Assembly: GCA_036267155.1 (NCBI GenBank)
Contig: DATAWP010000082.1
Span: 1 to 64,000 of the forward strand
Origin: PALSA-1353 sp036267155
GTDB taxonomy: Bacteria > Planctomycetota > Phycisphaerae > Tepidisphaerales > Tepidisphaeraceae
Reading direction: 5' to 3'
Length of the DNA stretch: 64,000 nt
Below are positions 1-7,534 of the stretch, one piece after another; position 1 is the stretch's first letter; the number at the start of each line of letters is the position of its first letter. Under the pieces are notes generated by a model. It worked only from the letters and a program-made list of their open reading frames with translations. It did no database searches and was not told where the DNA came from. The translations under genes were made by a program, and so were the position numbers.

Positions 1-75
1 GCTGTAACCCTGCTCGCTCACCAGCTTGCACGCCTCCAGCCGAAACTGCTCGGAATGTGAACCTTTTCGTCCCAT
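1..75 (-). CDS. IS3-family transposase OrfA, N-terminal part cut by window edge
   Basis: Read on the minus strand from the ATG at 75, this encodes 25 residues beginning MGRKGSHSEQF and continuing with a helix of the kind that opens the HTH domain of IS3/IS911-type OrfA proteins. These bind the ends of the insertion sequence. The frame is open to the window edge, so intactness cannot be judged. The DNA from 92 to 111 (ccgccggg...cccggc) is partly self-complementary and may belong to the element end. Family assignment rests on a short stretch and is moderate. Confidence 0.5.
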   Translation of the reverse strand, partial: MGRKGSHSEQFRLEACKLVSEQGYS

Positions 76-239
76 GACGCTCCATCCTTCCGCCGGGAAT
101 ACTACCCGGCTTTGAGCGCCAACGAATCGTGGGTAAGACCAACTCTATATAACTGTCCGGCGGGTGAAAGTTTTGCAGCTATTTTTGATATTAATCTCGG
201 AAAACAAAAGAATTTTTCGCGCCGGGAACGCACTCGTCG

Positions 240-1019
240 TCATCGCCCCGTCGTGGAGCAGCCCTCGATGACGAACATATTGGTCAGCGACTGAACAGAG
301 GCCGCGCCGGCATCGGATACGGTGCAGAAATTCCACGCGGGATTGTTCCACAGCTCAACGGAAAAGCCCTGGATCTGATAGTTGAGTTGAACGGCGGCGG
401 CGCCGGGGCTGGGGGGCCATTCAAATACGTTGATGACGTGTCCATCGCCGCGGTAAACCAGGGCCGCGACTTCCCGCCCGTCGAGAATGTCCACCCGCGC
501 GCCCAGCAGGAGATATCCAGCCGGCGGCTGGTCCGGCACCCAGGGCGCGAAACCCAGCTTCCCGCTGAGCCAACCCGAAACCTTTTTCGGATCGGACGAA
601 GCGACATCCACCAGATGATCGGCCAGCAGCGAGCGTTTGTGGTCCCAGACCGCGTCGGTAGCCAGCCGTTTTTGCTTCAACGGCGTCATCAGCGAATAAG
701 CGCCGATTCCGATGCCGATGAGAACCACCGTGGCGATCACGCCGGCGGCCCATCTCCACTGTCGCGTGTGAGGAGGTGCGGCGGTTGGTTCGTTCGCCGC
801 TTCGTCGACCATCTGAAGAATGGCGCTGTGCAGGGAGTCCGGAGTTCGATGGAACAGCGATTCCTGCCCCACCGCCGCTTTCAGTGCCGAGAGATTTTCC
901 AGGGCCCGCGCGCAATTTGGGCAGGTGCGCAGGTGCTGTTCCGCGTCGGCGCGCCGGCGTGGGTCAAGCTCGCCGTCGGCGTAAGCGGAAATGAGTTGCA
1001 GGACCTCCATGCATTTCAT
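240..1019 (-). CDS. zinc-finger anti-sigma factor, membrane-anchored
   Basis: A 259-residue protein whose N-terminus is an anti-sigma zinc-finger (zf-HC2) domain: the segment SAYADGELDP is followed by HLRTCPNCARAL, giving the H-x3-C-x2-C zinc site. A single membrane helix follows near residue 105 (AAGVIATVVLIGIGIGAYSL). The remaining ~130 residues would lie outside the membrane and resemble no catalytic domain I recognise. Its ATG at 1019 lies 5 bp after the stop of the ECF sigma gene, so the two are co-transcribed. It very likely sequesters that sigma factor and releases it on an envelope signal. An earlier in-frame start at 1049 would lie inside the sigma gene and is less likely. Confidence 0.85.
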   Translation of the reverse strand: MKCMEVLQLISAYADGELDPRRRADAEQHLRTCPNCARALENLSALKAAVGQESLFHRTPDSLHSAILQMVDEAANEPTAAPPHTRQWRWAAGVIATVVLIGIGIGAYSLMTPLKQKRLATDAVWDHKRSLLADHLVDVASSDPKKVSGWLSGKLGFAPWVPDQPPAGYLLLGARVDILDGREVAALVYRGDGHVINVFEWPPSPGAAAVQLNYQIQGFSVELWNNPAWNFCTVSDAGAASVQSLTNMFVIEGCSTTGR

Positions 1020-1024
1020 GGGGC

Positions 1025-1546
1025 TCACGTTGCCCCTTTCTCGGCGCATAGCCGTTCGGCCAGCCTGCGGCGGCCTCGTGCCAGCCGCGACATCACGGTC
1101 CCGATCGGCACCGCGACGATTTTGGCGATCTCCCGGTAGGACATTCCCTGAAGATCCTTTAAGACGATGACTTCGCGAAACTCCACCGGCAGGTCCTCCA
1201 CTGCCGCGCGAAGCTGCTCGCTTTGTAGGTTGCGCGACAAAACTGAAAATGGATCGGCACTGGCCGATTCCACCGTGTCAACATCGGTATCGACATCCAC
1301 GGCAGTGTCACGAGTGCGCTGACGCTTGAGCCATGTGTAGCAGGTGTTTCGCACAATCGTCAGGAGCCAGGCCCGCGCATCGTCCCCCCTGAAATTGCCG
1401 AATCCCCGCAGAGCCCGCAAACACGCTTCCTGGACAATGTCCTCGGCATCATGGCGGTCGCGTGTCAGCCAACGCGCCAGATTGTACGCCTCGTCGAGAT
1501 GAGTCAGTACCTTCTGCCGAAAACGGTTCACAAGCTCCTGGTCCAC
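1025..1546 (-). CDS. RNA polymerase sigma factor, ECF subfamily
   Basis: About 173 residues from a GTG start at 1546. Region 2 is visible as ARWLTRDRHDAEDIVQEACL followed by FRGDDARAWLLTIVRNTC. Region 4 is visible as LPVEFREVIVLKDLQGMSY and EIAKIVAVPIGTVMSRLARG, a classic sigma-70 region 4 helix-turn-helix. The acidic linker DVDTDVDTVE separates them. It directs RNA polymerase to a stress or envelope regulon and is paired with the anti-sigma gene just downstream. The frame stays open to 1786, but that would run antisense through rnpB and its promoter, so I chose the GTG nearest region 2. The ribosome site before it is weak. Confidence 0.85.
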   Translation of the reverse strand: MDQELVNRFRQKVLTHLDEAYNLARWLTRDRHDAEDIVQEACLRALRGFGNFRGDDARAWLLTIVRNTCYTWLKRQRTRDTAVDVDTDVDTVESASADPFSVLSRNLQSEQLRAAVEDLPVEFREVIVLKDLQGMSYREIAKIVAVPIGTVMSRLARGRRRLAERLCAEKGAT

Positions 1547-1684
1547 AAATATTGCTCTACCTGAATGAATGGACTTGCAGGCAAAGGGGTATATTCCGCA
1601 AATACATGCCGCGTGGCCAGCAGGCTGGAAACGGCAAATAGTCGGTCCGGTGAATCTTTTACTCAGCGGCGCTTGGCCGCGTAA

Positions 1685-1713
1685 TTCGCAATAACCGTTT
1701 CCTTCCCTATAAT
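1685..1713 (+). promoter_or_regulatory. sigma-70-type promoter of rnpB
   Basis: A perfect -10 box TATAAT lies at 1708-1713. A 4/6 match to the -35 box, TTCGCA, lies 17 bp upstream at 1685-1690. The predicted start of transcription, about 1720, coincides with the first base pair of RNase P helix P1, which supports both calls. Confidence 0.7.
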
Positions 1714-1720
1714 TGCTCCG

Positions 1721-2130
1721 TCGCGGCCAAAGCGGCGATCGCGTCCCGATTCGTCGGGATGAGGAAAGTCCGAACTGCGGGAACAATGCATCGAAAGGTG
1801 CGTTTTCCGGGCCCGGTGCTTGATAACGTCAAGGCGGAGCAATCCGACGGAAAGTGCAACAGAAAGCAGACCGCCGGGAGAAATCCCGGTAAGGGTGAAA
1901 TGGTGCGGTAAGAGCGCACCGCGTCCGGGGTGACTCGGACGGCATGGCAAACCCCACCGGCAGCAAGGCCAAATAAGCGGAGAGTCCTCTGGCCCAGGGG
2001 CACGCCGGCGCAAGCCGGCACATCCGCGGGTAGGCTGCTTGAGCCGGCTGGCAACAGCCGGCCCAGAGAAATGATCGCCTCCCTGAGCTTGTCGAAGGGA
2101 AACAGAATTCGGCTTACGTCAAGACCGCGA
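1721..2130 (+). ncRNA. rnpB: RNase P RNA, bacterial type A
   Basis: This is the catalytic RNA that trims tRNA 5' leaders. The universally conserved 5' block gaggaaagtccg is at 1761-1772. The block ending in gtgcggtaagagcgcaccgc lies around 1903-1922. The 3' block acagaattcggcttac is at 2102-2117. The ends are defined by a P1 helix: tcgcggcc at 1721-1728 pairs with gaccgcga at 2123-2130, with one G-U. Total length is about 410 nt, usual for this class. It is transcribed divergently from the ECF sigma gene and towards lexA. Confidence 0.95.
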
Positions 2131-2135
2131 TAAAT

Positions 2136-2206
2136 TAGTGGTTAGTGGTTAGTGGTTAGTGGTTAGTGATCTCCTCACTAACCACCAGCCACCAGCCACT
2201 TTTCTT
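2136..2206 (+). terminator. long hairpin built from a 7-bp tandem repeat, likely rnpB terminator
   Basis: Four copies of gtggtta (2139-2167) form one arm. The complementary arm, cactaaccacc and its variants, occupies 2176-2200, with a short loop at 2168-2175. The arm ends at the T-rich tract ttttcttt. Position 6 bp after rnpB and the T-rich tail suggest termination of the RNase P RNA. The tandem-repeat origin of the stem is unusual. Confidence 0.6.
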
Positions 2207-2215
2207 TCCCCCCTC

Positions 2216-2254
2216 TTGACGCCGCCCGCTTGTTAGGGTAATGTACTCCATACA
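2216..2254 (+). promoter_or_regulatory. putative lexA promoter with overlapping palindromic operator
   Basis: TTGACG at 2216-2221 is spaced 17 bp from a weak -10-like TAATGT at 2239-2244. An inverted repeat TGTA-N5-TACA (2242-2254) overlaps the -10 region, where a self-repressing LexA would be expected to bind. The motif differs from the classic E. coli and Gram-positive SOS boxes, so the operator call is inference. Confidence 0.4.
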
Positions 2255-2305
2255 CTCTCCAAACACCGGAGAAAAGTTCAGGAAACACTGGGAAAGGCGG
2301 CGTCA

Positions 2306-2917
2306 ATGAATCTCACCCCGCGGCAGCTCGATGTCATCGTGGCCATCCGAAATTATCGCCATATCCACGGATTCGCCCCGACCATGCAGGAACTGGCCGA
2401 TCAGCTCGGCACAAGCAAAGTGACCATTTTCGAGCACGTCGGCGCGCTGGAGCGCAAGCGGGTTCTTCGCCGGGACAAGCACAAGGCCCGCTCACTGGAA
2501 ATTATTTCCGAAGAAAAACTGCCGGATGAAAATCGCTCGACCAAGCTGCCGTTGCTGGGTAACATCGCCGCCGGCTCGCCCATCGAAGCCATTGAAAACC
2601 GCGAAGAATTGGACCTGGAGCAACTGTTTCATTCCCGCAACGGCGTGTACGTTTTGCGCGTACGCGGCGAGTCGATGATCGAAGACCACCTTTGCGACGG
2701 AGATTACGTCGTGATCGAACGTCGAGAAAATGCGCGCAATGGGGAGCAAGTCGTTGCGCTGCTGGACACGGGCGAGGCCACACTTAAGAGGTTCTATCGC
2801 GAGGGGAGTAAAATTCGTCTTCAGCCGGCCAACAGTACGATGGAGCCGCGCGTGGTTGATGCCGACCGCTGTCGTATTCAGGGCGTTGTCATTGGCGTCT
2901 TGCGCAGCTATAATTGA
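2306..2917 (+). CDS. lexA: LexA repressor, SOS regulator
   Basis: 203 residues, normal length. The winged HTH covers residues ~1-65 (LTPRQLDVIVAIRNY, then TMQELADQLGTSKVTIFEHV). The S24 autoprotease domain follows. The self-cleavage bond is Ala89-Gly90 in NIAAGSPIEA, the nucleophile is Ser123 in RGESMIED, and the general base is Lys161 in ATLKRFYR. All are intact, so RecA-stimulated self-cleavage should work. The ATG at 2306 is preceded by aaaggcgg. It is a single-gene unit downstream of rnpB, with a candidate autoregulatory site upstream. This LexA probably also controls DNA repair genes elsewhere in the genome. Confidence 0.95.
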   Translation: MNLTPRQLDVIVAIRNYRHIHGFAPTMQELADQLGTSKVTIFEHVGALERKRVLRRDKHKARSLEIISEEKLPDENRSTKLPLLGNIAAGSPIEAIENREELDLEQLFHSRNGVYVLRVRGESMIEDHLCDGDYVVIERRENARNGEQVVALLDTGEATLKRFYREGSKIRLQPANSTMEPRVVDADRCRIQGVVIGVLRSYN

Positions 2918-3018
2918 CCTGTGAGCAACGGCTTGTAGTTGCCGAATTCATACATCGCCCGATCTCGATATTTGTAACTTTTGGCCGTTAACTCCGTGTT
3001 ATTGGCAAAGGAGACCGT

Positions 3019-3555
3019 TTGGCCACATCCACTCACAGTGCCGGTCCGTTGCGTGGTAAGACTCCGGCTCGTCCTTCGCCCCGTCCACCGGTGGTTCGGC
3101 GGAGCGTCAAGGCGGCTGCAACCCATTCCGGAGCGCCCCATTCTGCGGCGCCGGCGGGAAATGGCCCAGCCAACGGCAGTGCCCCGGCCAACGGAAAGGC
3201 CCCGGCCAACGGAAAGGCCCCGGCCAACGGAAAGCCCGAGCCGAAGGTTCTGTTCCAGAAATACTTCAAATCCGTCGGCCCCCGCACCTACGCGGCACAG
3301 GTCAAGGAACTGTCCAACGGGAATCACCTGCTGGTCCTCACGGAAGGCAAGCGTGACGAACAGACCGGCGAGGTGCGCAAGACCAGGCTGTTTGTTTACG
3401 GCGAAGATTTTTCCGCTTTTTTCCGTCTCCTTCACGAGACGGCCACGTTCATTCGGGCCAATCCTCTTTCCGAAGAGATTCGTAAGCACCGGGAAAGATT
3501 CTGGGCCAAGAAAGCGCGCGAGGCGCGAAACGGCGGCCCGTCCTCGGCGAAATGA
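3019..3555 (+). CDS. PUR-alpha-like (DUF3276-type) nucleic-acid-binding protein
   Basis: 178 residues from a TTG start chosen because aaaggaga (3007-3014) is a good ribosome site and no ATG is near. The N-terminal ~75 residues are a basic, Pro/Ala-rich disordered tail with four copies of the hexapeptide GPANGS/APANGK. The C-terminal part matches the bacterial PUR fold: KYFKSVGPRTYAAQVKEL, then NHLLVLTEGKRDEQTGEV, and RLFVYGEDFSAFFRLLHE. Known members bind single-stranded DNA or RNA. It stands alone between lexA and argJ. The tail may add nonspecific RNA/DNA affinity, which is inference. Confidence 0.7.
   Translation: MATSTHSAGPLRGKTPARPSPRPPVVRRSVKAAATHSGAPHSAAPAGNGPANGSAPANGKAPANGKAPANGKPEPKVLFQKYFKSVGPRTYAAQVKELSNGNHLLVLTEGKRDEQTGEVRKTRLFVYGEDFSAFFRLLHETATFIRANPLSEEIRKHRERFWAKKAREARNGGPSSAK
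3163..3234 (+). repeat. 18-bp tandem repeat, four copies, coding for a hexapeptide
   Basis: Three perfect copies of gccccggccaacggaaag (3181-3234) follow one diverged copy (3163-3180). The unit is a multiple of three, so expansion or contraction keeps the frame and only alters the length of the disordered tail. Confidence 0.9.
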
Positions 3556-3610
3556 CATTTTCAACAACGATCAAATGGGACGGCAAAGAGCGCGAAGAAA
3601 ATACATTTTT

Positions 3611-3696
3611 GCCACAGATCAAAATCAGATGCACACAGATAGAAGGCTTAACTCGACGCTGATTTTGTCGGCGTGCATCTGATTTAAATCTGTGGC
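3611..3696. repeat. inverted-repeat element of the gccacagat type
   Basis: Arms at 3611-3634 and 3673-3696 are 24 bp with two mismatches (gccacagat...aaatcagatgcac). A 38-bp spacer separates them. They lie in the gap between the PUR-like gene and argJ. A diverged copy of the left arm occurs at 11507-11535, so this is a dispersed intergenic repeat and not simply a terminator. Nothing in the rest of 3556-3763 looks coding. Confidence 0.7.
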
Positions 3697-3763
3697 TAAA
3701 ATCTTCGCGTCTGTCTTGGCGCTCTTCGTGTCGTGGTTTCATTTTTTATTTCATTGAGGATCG

Positions 3764-4966
3764 ATGCCTAAGCTTCATCTGCTTTCTCCGCGCGGGTTCA
3801 AGGCCGGCGCTGCCCGGGCCGGGATTAAATCCACGCGGGCGTTGGACGTGGCGATTTTGGTGTGCGAAGTGCCGGCGTCTGTGGCGGCGGTTTTTACGAC
3901 CAACAAGGTCGTCTCCGCCGCGGTGACGATTGGGCGCGGGCACATCGCCGGCGGGAAACTGCGCGGCGTGGTTGTGAACGCGGGAAACGCCAACGCCTGC
4001 ACCGGACGCCGGGGCGAACTCGACGCACGCCGCATGTGCGACCTTGCCGCCAGCGCCGTCGGGTGCGAGGGAAACGAAATGCTGCCCTCCTCCACGGGCA
4101 TCATCGGCCATCATCTGCCGATGGACAAAATTCAATCGGGCATCACGCAAGCCGCGAAAAACCTGGGCGATTCGCTTGCCCACGCCCGCCAATATTCAGA
4201 CGCCATTTTGACGACCGACACGCGCCGCAAGATGACGGCCACGCGGTTTCGCGCGGGGCGCGAATGGATCACGATCGCCGGCGTTTGCAAAGGTTCGGGA
4301 ATGATCGGCCCGCGACTCGCCCCGCACGCGACGATGCTGGCGTATCTGACGACGGATGCGAAGATTTCGCCGCCGCTGCTGCGGAGAATCCTGGCTGAGA
4401 CGGCGGATGTGAGCTTCAATGCGGTCACGGTGGACGACCAAACCAGCACGAACGACACGGCGGCGGTTTTGGCATCGGGGCTCGGCGCGACGATCGCGTC
4501 GCGGGGACTGATCAAGTCCTTCACGGCGGCGATGAAAGAGGTGTGTCAAACGCTGGCCTACAAAATCGCCGAGGACGGCGAAGGAGCCACGAAGGTTGTG
4601 GAGATCACCGTTCGCGGGGCCGGGGGGCAAGCGGATGCGAATCTGATGGCGCGGGCGATCGCCAATTCGCCGCTGGTGAAATGCGCGATGAACGGCAACG
4701 ATCCGAACTGGGGCCGGATCCTCGTGGCGGCGGGGTTGTGCGGCGCGGCGTTCGACGCGGGCAGAGCAGAACTATCGTTGCAGAACACGGTTGTTTTCAA
4801 ATCGGGCCGGCCGATGCCGTTCCACGCACCGGCCGTCAGTCGATCGCTGGCGGCGAAAAAAGTCGTTGTGGACCTGAACTGCCGGCTGGGCAAATCATCC
4901 GCGACGGTCTGGACGTGCGACCTGTCGAAAGACTATGTGACGATCAACGCGGATTATCACACGTGA
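3764..4966 (+). CDS. argJ: bifunctional glutamate N-acetyltransferase / amino-acid acetyltransferase
   Basis: 400 residues, standard for ArgJ. It recycles the acetyl group from N-acetylornithine to glutamate in the cyclic arginine pathway, and often also uses acetyl-CoA. The family splits itself before a threonine into alpha and beta chains. The cleavage/nucleophile site is visible as HATMLAYL with Thr190, after KGSGMIGPRL. Other signatures are GVVVNAGNANACTG near residue 70 and CAMNGNDPNWGRIL near residue 305. Start ATG with gagga upstream. No other arg gene is adjacent, so it appears to be transcribed alone. Confidence 0.95.
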   Translation: MPKLHLLSPRGFKAGAARAGIKSTRALDVAILVCEVPASVAAVFTTNKVVSAAVTIGRGHIAGGKLRGVVVNAGNANACTGRRGELDARRMCDLAASAVGCEGNEMLPSSTGIIGHHLPMDKIQSGITQAAKNLGDSLAHARQYSDAILTTDTRRKMTATRFRAGREWITIAGVCKGSGMIGPRLAPHATMLAYLTTDAKISPPLLRRILAETADVSFNAVTVDDQTSTNDTAAVLASGLGATIASRGLIKSFTAAMKEVCQTLAYKIAEDGEGATKVVEITVRGAGGQADANLMARAIANSPLVKCAMNGNDPNWGRILVAAGLCGAAFDAGRAELSLQNTVVFKSGRPMPFHAPAVSRSLAAKKVVVDLNCRLGKSSATVWTCDLSKDYVTINADYHT

Positions 4967-5044
4967 GTCGGAACCCGCGGTGCTTTCCTCGACACGCTCG
5001 GAGCAGGTCGCACCGCCGCTAACTAAAGCGCGGGTGTATCCGAA

Positions 5045-5335
5045 TCACGGTTGGCCGTTCAGGTCGTTCAGGACTTGATCGACGGCAGCATCGAGTTTTG
5101 TGCCGTCGGCGTCGTAGGCGCCGTTTTGAATCTGCCCGCGGATCGCGGCGATTTTATCCGTCCGGACATCCGTGTTGGCCTTCAGTACTTGCAGAAAATG
5201 GCTCGCGCCGGACAACTCCAGCTTGTCGCTGGGACTGGGGGACTGCGGCGCGTCGGCCGGCAATTGCTTCTGGATTGGATTGGCCGCGATATTCTGAACC
5301 GGCGGGTTCTGAGAAATGTTGTTGATCTGACTCAT
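5045..5335 (-). CDS. flgM: FlgM-like anti-sigma-28 factor
   Basis: 96 residues from the ATG at 5335, preceded by ggagag. The C-terminal half carries the FlgM pattern: DKLELSGAS, then VRTDKIAAIRGQIQNGAYDA and AAVDQVLNDL. This is the amphipathic region that wraps around FliA. The N-terminal half is Gln/Pro/Asn-rich and probably disordered, as in FlgM. FlgM holds back late flagellar transcription until it is exported through the completed hook-basal body. No other flagellar gene is in the window. An alternative start at 5350 adds five residues. Confidence 0.75.
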   Translation of the reverse strand: MSQINNISQNPPVQNIAANPIQKQLPADAPQSPSPSDKLELSGASHFLQVLKANTDVRTDKIAAIRGQIQNGAYDADGTKLDAAVDQVLNDLNGQP

Positions 5336-5456
5336 AGCGCTCTCCAGCATCTGGCTGACCCATTCCCCCCCGGCAAACTGGCGACTCCATCGCCATCACC
5401 TGCCGTAAGGATCAGTCTCTGAAATGGGTATCGACGCTGGTCATTCCGATTCTTGA

Positions 5457-5474
5457 AATGGTCGGGCGACCATT
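5457..5474. promoter_or_regulatory. perfect 18-bp palindrome upstream of flgM
   Basis: aatggtcg and cgaccatt are separated by gg. It lies about 120 bp before the flgM start in an otherwise AT-rich gap (5336-5756) with no convincing gene. It could be an operator for flgM or for the divergent HAD gene. No sigma-28 promoter was recognised. Confidence 0.35.
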
Positions 5475-5756
5475 AAAACGTTACAAGTTGTTATCAAATA
5501 GCAGTTTATGGATTTACCTGCGGGAAGGGCGCAAAAATTTCCGATTTCGACGTTTTTTTCTGCGGGAGATTAAACTATCCAATCTACTTATTTTACGCAT
5601 ATTAACGGTCCGATCAGTCGATTAGGAAATTTATCGGCAGTTTTACCGGACGGGTGGATTACTGGACCAGGCTGATTTACGGACGCGAGAAGGCTCGAAA
5701 AAATCGACGGGCGGAGGCGATTGCCATACGGCCTGGACCCAGCTAATTATCACGTC

Positions 5757-6455
5757 ATGTCCGAATGGCCGCTTGCCTTGCTCCTGGATTTTGACGGTGT
5801 CATCGTCAACAGCGAGCCGCTGCACTTCTACGCGTTCCACAAGATTCTCGCGGAAGAAAAGATCGAGCTTTCGGAACAGGAGTATTACCGCGAGATGATT
5901 GGATTTGATGATCGCGGCGTGTTTCGTCACCTGTTCGCCAATCGTAACTTGCCGCTGGAGCCAAAAGACCTTCTGCGCCTGATGGCGCGCAAGAGCGAGG
6001 TCATGATGGAACTGATCGAGGAGCGCAACTACCAAGCTCTTCCCGGCGTGGAGGAATTCGTTCGCGGGTTGTGGCGGCATTATCCGCTTGGCATTTGCTC
6101 CGGGGCGCTGCGGGAGGAAATTGAGGCGATGCTGGATGGGGTCTCGCTGCGAGATTGTTTCAGCGTCATCGTCGCGGCAGAGGATGTCACGGTCGGCAAG
6201 CCGGACCCGCAGGGGTATTTGCTCTGTATGAAATTGATGTCGGAGAAATTCAAGGTTCCGCTGAAGCCGTCGGATTGTCTGGTCGTGGAGGATGCGCCCA
6301 GCGTCATCGAGAGGGCCAAGGCGGCGGGGTTTCCGACGCTCGGCGTGGCTACGACGCATTCTCTGGAACAACTTGCGGCCGCGGATTGGAAGGTGAAAAC
6401 GCTGCGGCCGGAGGAAGTGAAAAAAAAGGTTCCGGGACTGAAGCTGGGGGTGTGA
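5757..6455 (+). CDS. HAD-superfamily phosphatase / phosphoglucomutase-like hydrolase
   Basis: 232 residues from the ATG that places the nucleophile motif LLLDFDGVIVNSEPLH right at the N-terminus, as is normal. Asp11 is the predicted nucleophile and Asp13 the acid/base. A helical cap follows (residues ~20-85). Motif II is GICSGALREEIE, motif III lies around VTVGKPDPQGYL, and motif IV is VVEDAPSVIERAKAAG. This is the beta-phosphoglucomutase-like branch, which acts on small phosphorylated metabolites. The exact substrate cannot be read from sequence. A TTG at 5721 with cggagg before it is an alternative start adding 12 residues. Confidence 0.85.
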   Translation: MSEWPLALLLDFDGVIVNSEPLHFYAFHKILAEEKIELSEQEYYREMIGFDDRGVFRHLFANRNLPLEPKDLLRLMARKSEVMMELIEERNYQALPGVEEFVRGLWRHYPLGICSGALREEIEAMLDGVSLRDCFSVIVAAEDVTVGKPDPQGYLLCMKLMSEKFKVPLKPSDCLVVEDAPSVIERAKAAGFPTLGVATTHSLEQLAAADWKVKTLRPEEVKKKVPGLKLGV

Positions 6456-6480
6456 GCGGCGCGGACGTTTTGGCCAATCG

Positions 6481-6512
6481 AAAACCGCGGGATGGCAATC
6501 CCGCGGCTTTTG
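6481..6512 (+). terminator. rho-independent terminator, probably bidirectional
   Basis: A perfect 9-bp stem ccgcgggat/atcccgcgg with a 4-nt loop is flanked by aaaa on the left and ctttt on the right. It sits between the convergent HAD gene and the TPR lipoprotein gene and can serve both. Confidence 0.85.
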
Positions 6513-6552
6513 AGAGAATCGGAAATATTACATAATAACGAACGAAAACGAT

Positions 6553-7371
6553 CTAATCGCGGGGGGCCGGCAGATCCTGCGACGGGCCGTTCGTGCTGGA
6601 TGCGGGGGTGGAAATGCCCGGATCGCTGGGTGAATCGGGCAGCACAGGGCGGGCCGTCTGCTGCCGCTGGGCCAACAGGCTGGGGCCCGGCTCCATGCCG
6701 ATTCGACGCAATGCACTGTTGACTATTTCATCGTTCTGATTCAATCGGTAGGCATCGCGCAGCACCTGGCCGGCTTCCTGGTTCTGGCTCAACTGCTCGA
6801 GATAAACACCCAACTCGCGCTGGGCGACGAAATTGCTGGGATCGATCTGGACGGCGCGGCGATAGTTGTCCAGACCGCTGTCGGCGTCGCCGCGATAACG
6901 GAAAATCCGGCCCAAAAGACGATATTCCTCGCTGGCGTCGGTCTGCTTGGCTGTTTGCAAGACCAGATCGGTTTCCGTCCCGGTGGCATCGTTCCGCGCG
7001 ATGATCCGAGCGAGGCGATCGAATGCGCTGTCGTGCATGGCGACGCTGTAATGCACCGTGCCGGGGGGCGGCATCAGGCTCAGGCAGGTCTTGAAGGCAT
7101 CAATTGCCTCGTGGTACGACTGGGTCTGCTCGTAGCAGAGGCCGAGCCAGTACTCACTTTCCGGATCGAGGGGAACTTGCCGGATGGCGTTGCGGAAAGC
7201 GCCGGCGGCTTCGGCATAACGGCCATCGTTGTAATCCTGGATTCCTTCCTGCTGGGCATCCTTGGACCAGGTGAGCAGGTCGTCGCTGCAACCGGTCAGG
7301 TAAACCAGCGCGGAACCAGCGATTCCGACCGCCACGATCACGCCGAAAATTCGATTGACTGTGAGATTCAT
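6553..7371 (-). CDS. TPR-repeat lipoprotein
   Basis: 272 residues. The N-terminus is a lipoprotein signal (hydrophobic IFGVIVAVGIAGSALVY, then lipobox LTGC with Cys28). The mature part contains tetratricopeptide repeats, for example GIQDYNDGRYAEAAGAFRNA, YWLGLCYEQTQSYHEAIDAF and GLDNYRRAVQIDPSNFVAQR. The C-terminal ~45 residues are low-complexity (Pro/Ser/Thr). TPR lipoproteins act as scaffolds in the periplasm or at the outer membrane. The partner is not evident. The ATG is preceded by a strong ribosome site, aaggaggt. It is followed by the bidirectional terminator. Confidence 0.85.
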   Translation of the reverse strand: MNLTVNRIFGVIVAVGIAGSALVYLTGCSDDLLTWSKDAQQEGIQDYNDGRYAEAAGAFRNAIRQVPLDPESEYWLGLCYEQTQSYHEAIDAFKTCLSLMPPPGTVHYSVAMHDSAFDRLARIIARNDATGTETDLVLQTAKQTDASEEYRLLGRIFRYRGDADSGLDNYRRAVQIDPSNFVAQRELGVYLEQLSQNQEAGQVLRDAYRLNQNDEIVNSALRRIGMEPGPSLLAQRQQTARPVLPDSPSDPGISTPASSTNGPSQDLPAPRD

Positions 7372-7480
7372 TGGCTACCTCCTTGTAGCGCTTCGAGTGA
7401 GGATTCCTGAAATAAGAATATCCAATAACTATGAAGATGCAAGAGGTGCGCGTGGAAGAAAGCGGGAACAACTGCGCGAT

Positions 7481-7506
7481 CCCACGGAGCAAGCTCCGTG
7501 GGCTTT
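7481..7506. repeat. perfect 10-bp hairpin between two minus-strand genes
   Basis: cccacggagc and gctccgtggg are separated by aa. The T-tract (ctttt) is on the plus-strand side, yet no plus-strand gene ends upstream. It may therefore be a palindromic repeat or attenuating hairpin rather than a terminator. Confidence 0.5.
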
Positions 7507-7534
7507 TGTGGGACTGGGTGCGAATTTTGGGGTT

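Noticed and set aside
1547..1786. N-terminal extension of the first ECF sigma factor to 1786
   Set aside because: It would be translated antisense through the rnpB promoter and the RNase P helix P1, and no sigma factor has such an N-terminus.
2139..2167. Tandem gtggtta units considered as a CRISPR-like array
   Set aside because: The unit is 7 bp with no spacers, and the sequence folds as a hairpin after rnpB. No cas gene is nearby.
7481..7506. Hairpin considered as a terminator of the DUF502 gene
   Set aside because: The T-tract is on the plus-strand side, while the adjacent genes run on the minus strand. It is kept only as a repeat.
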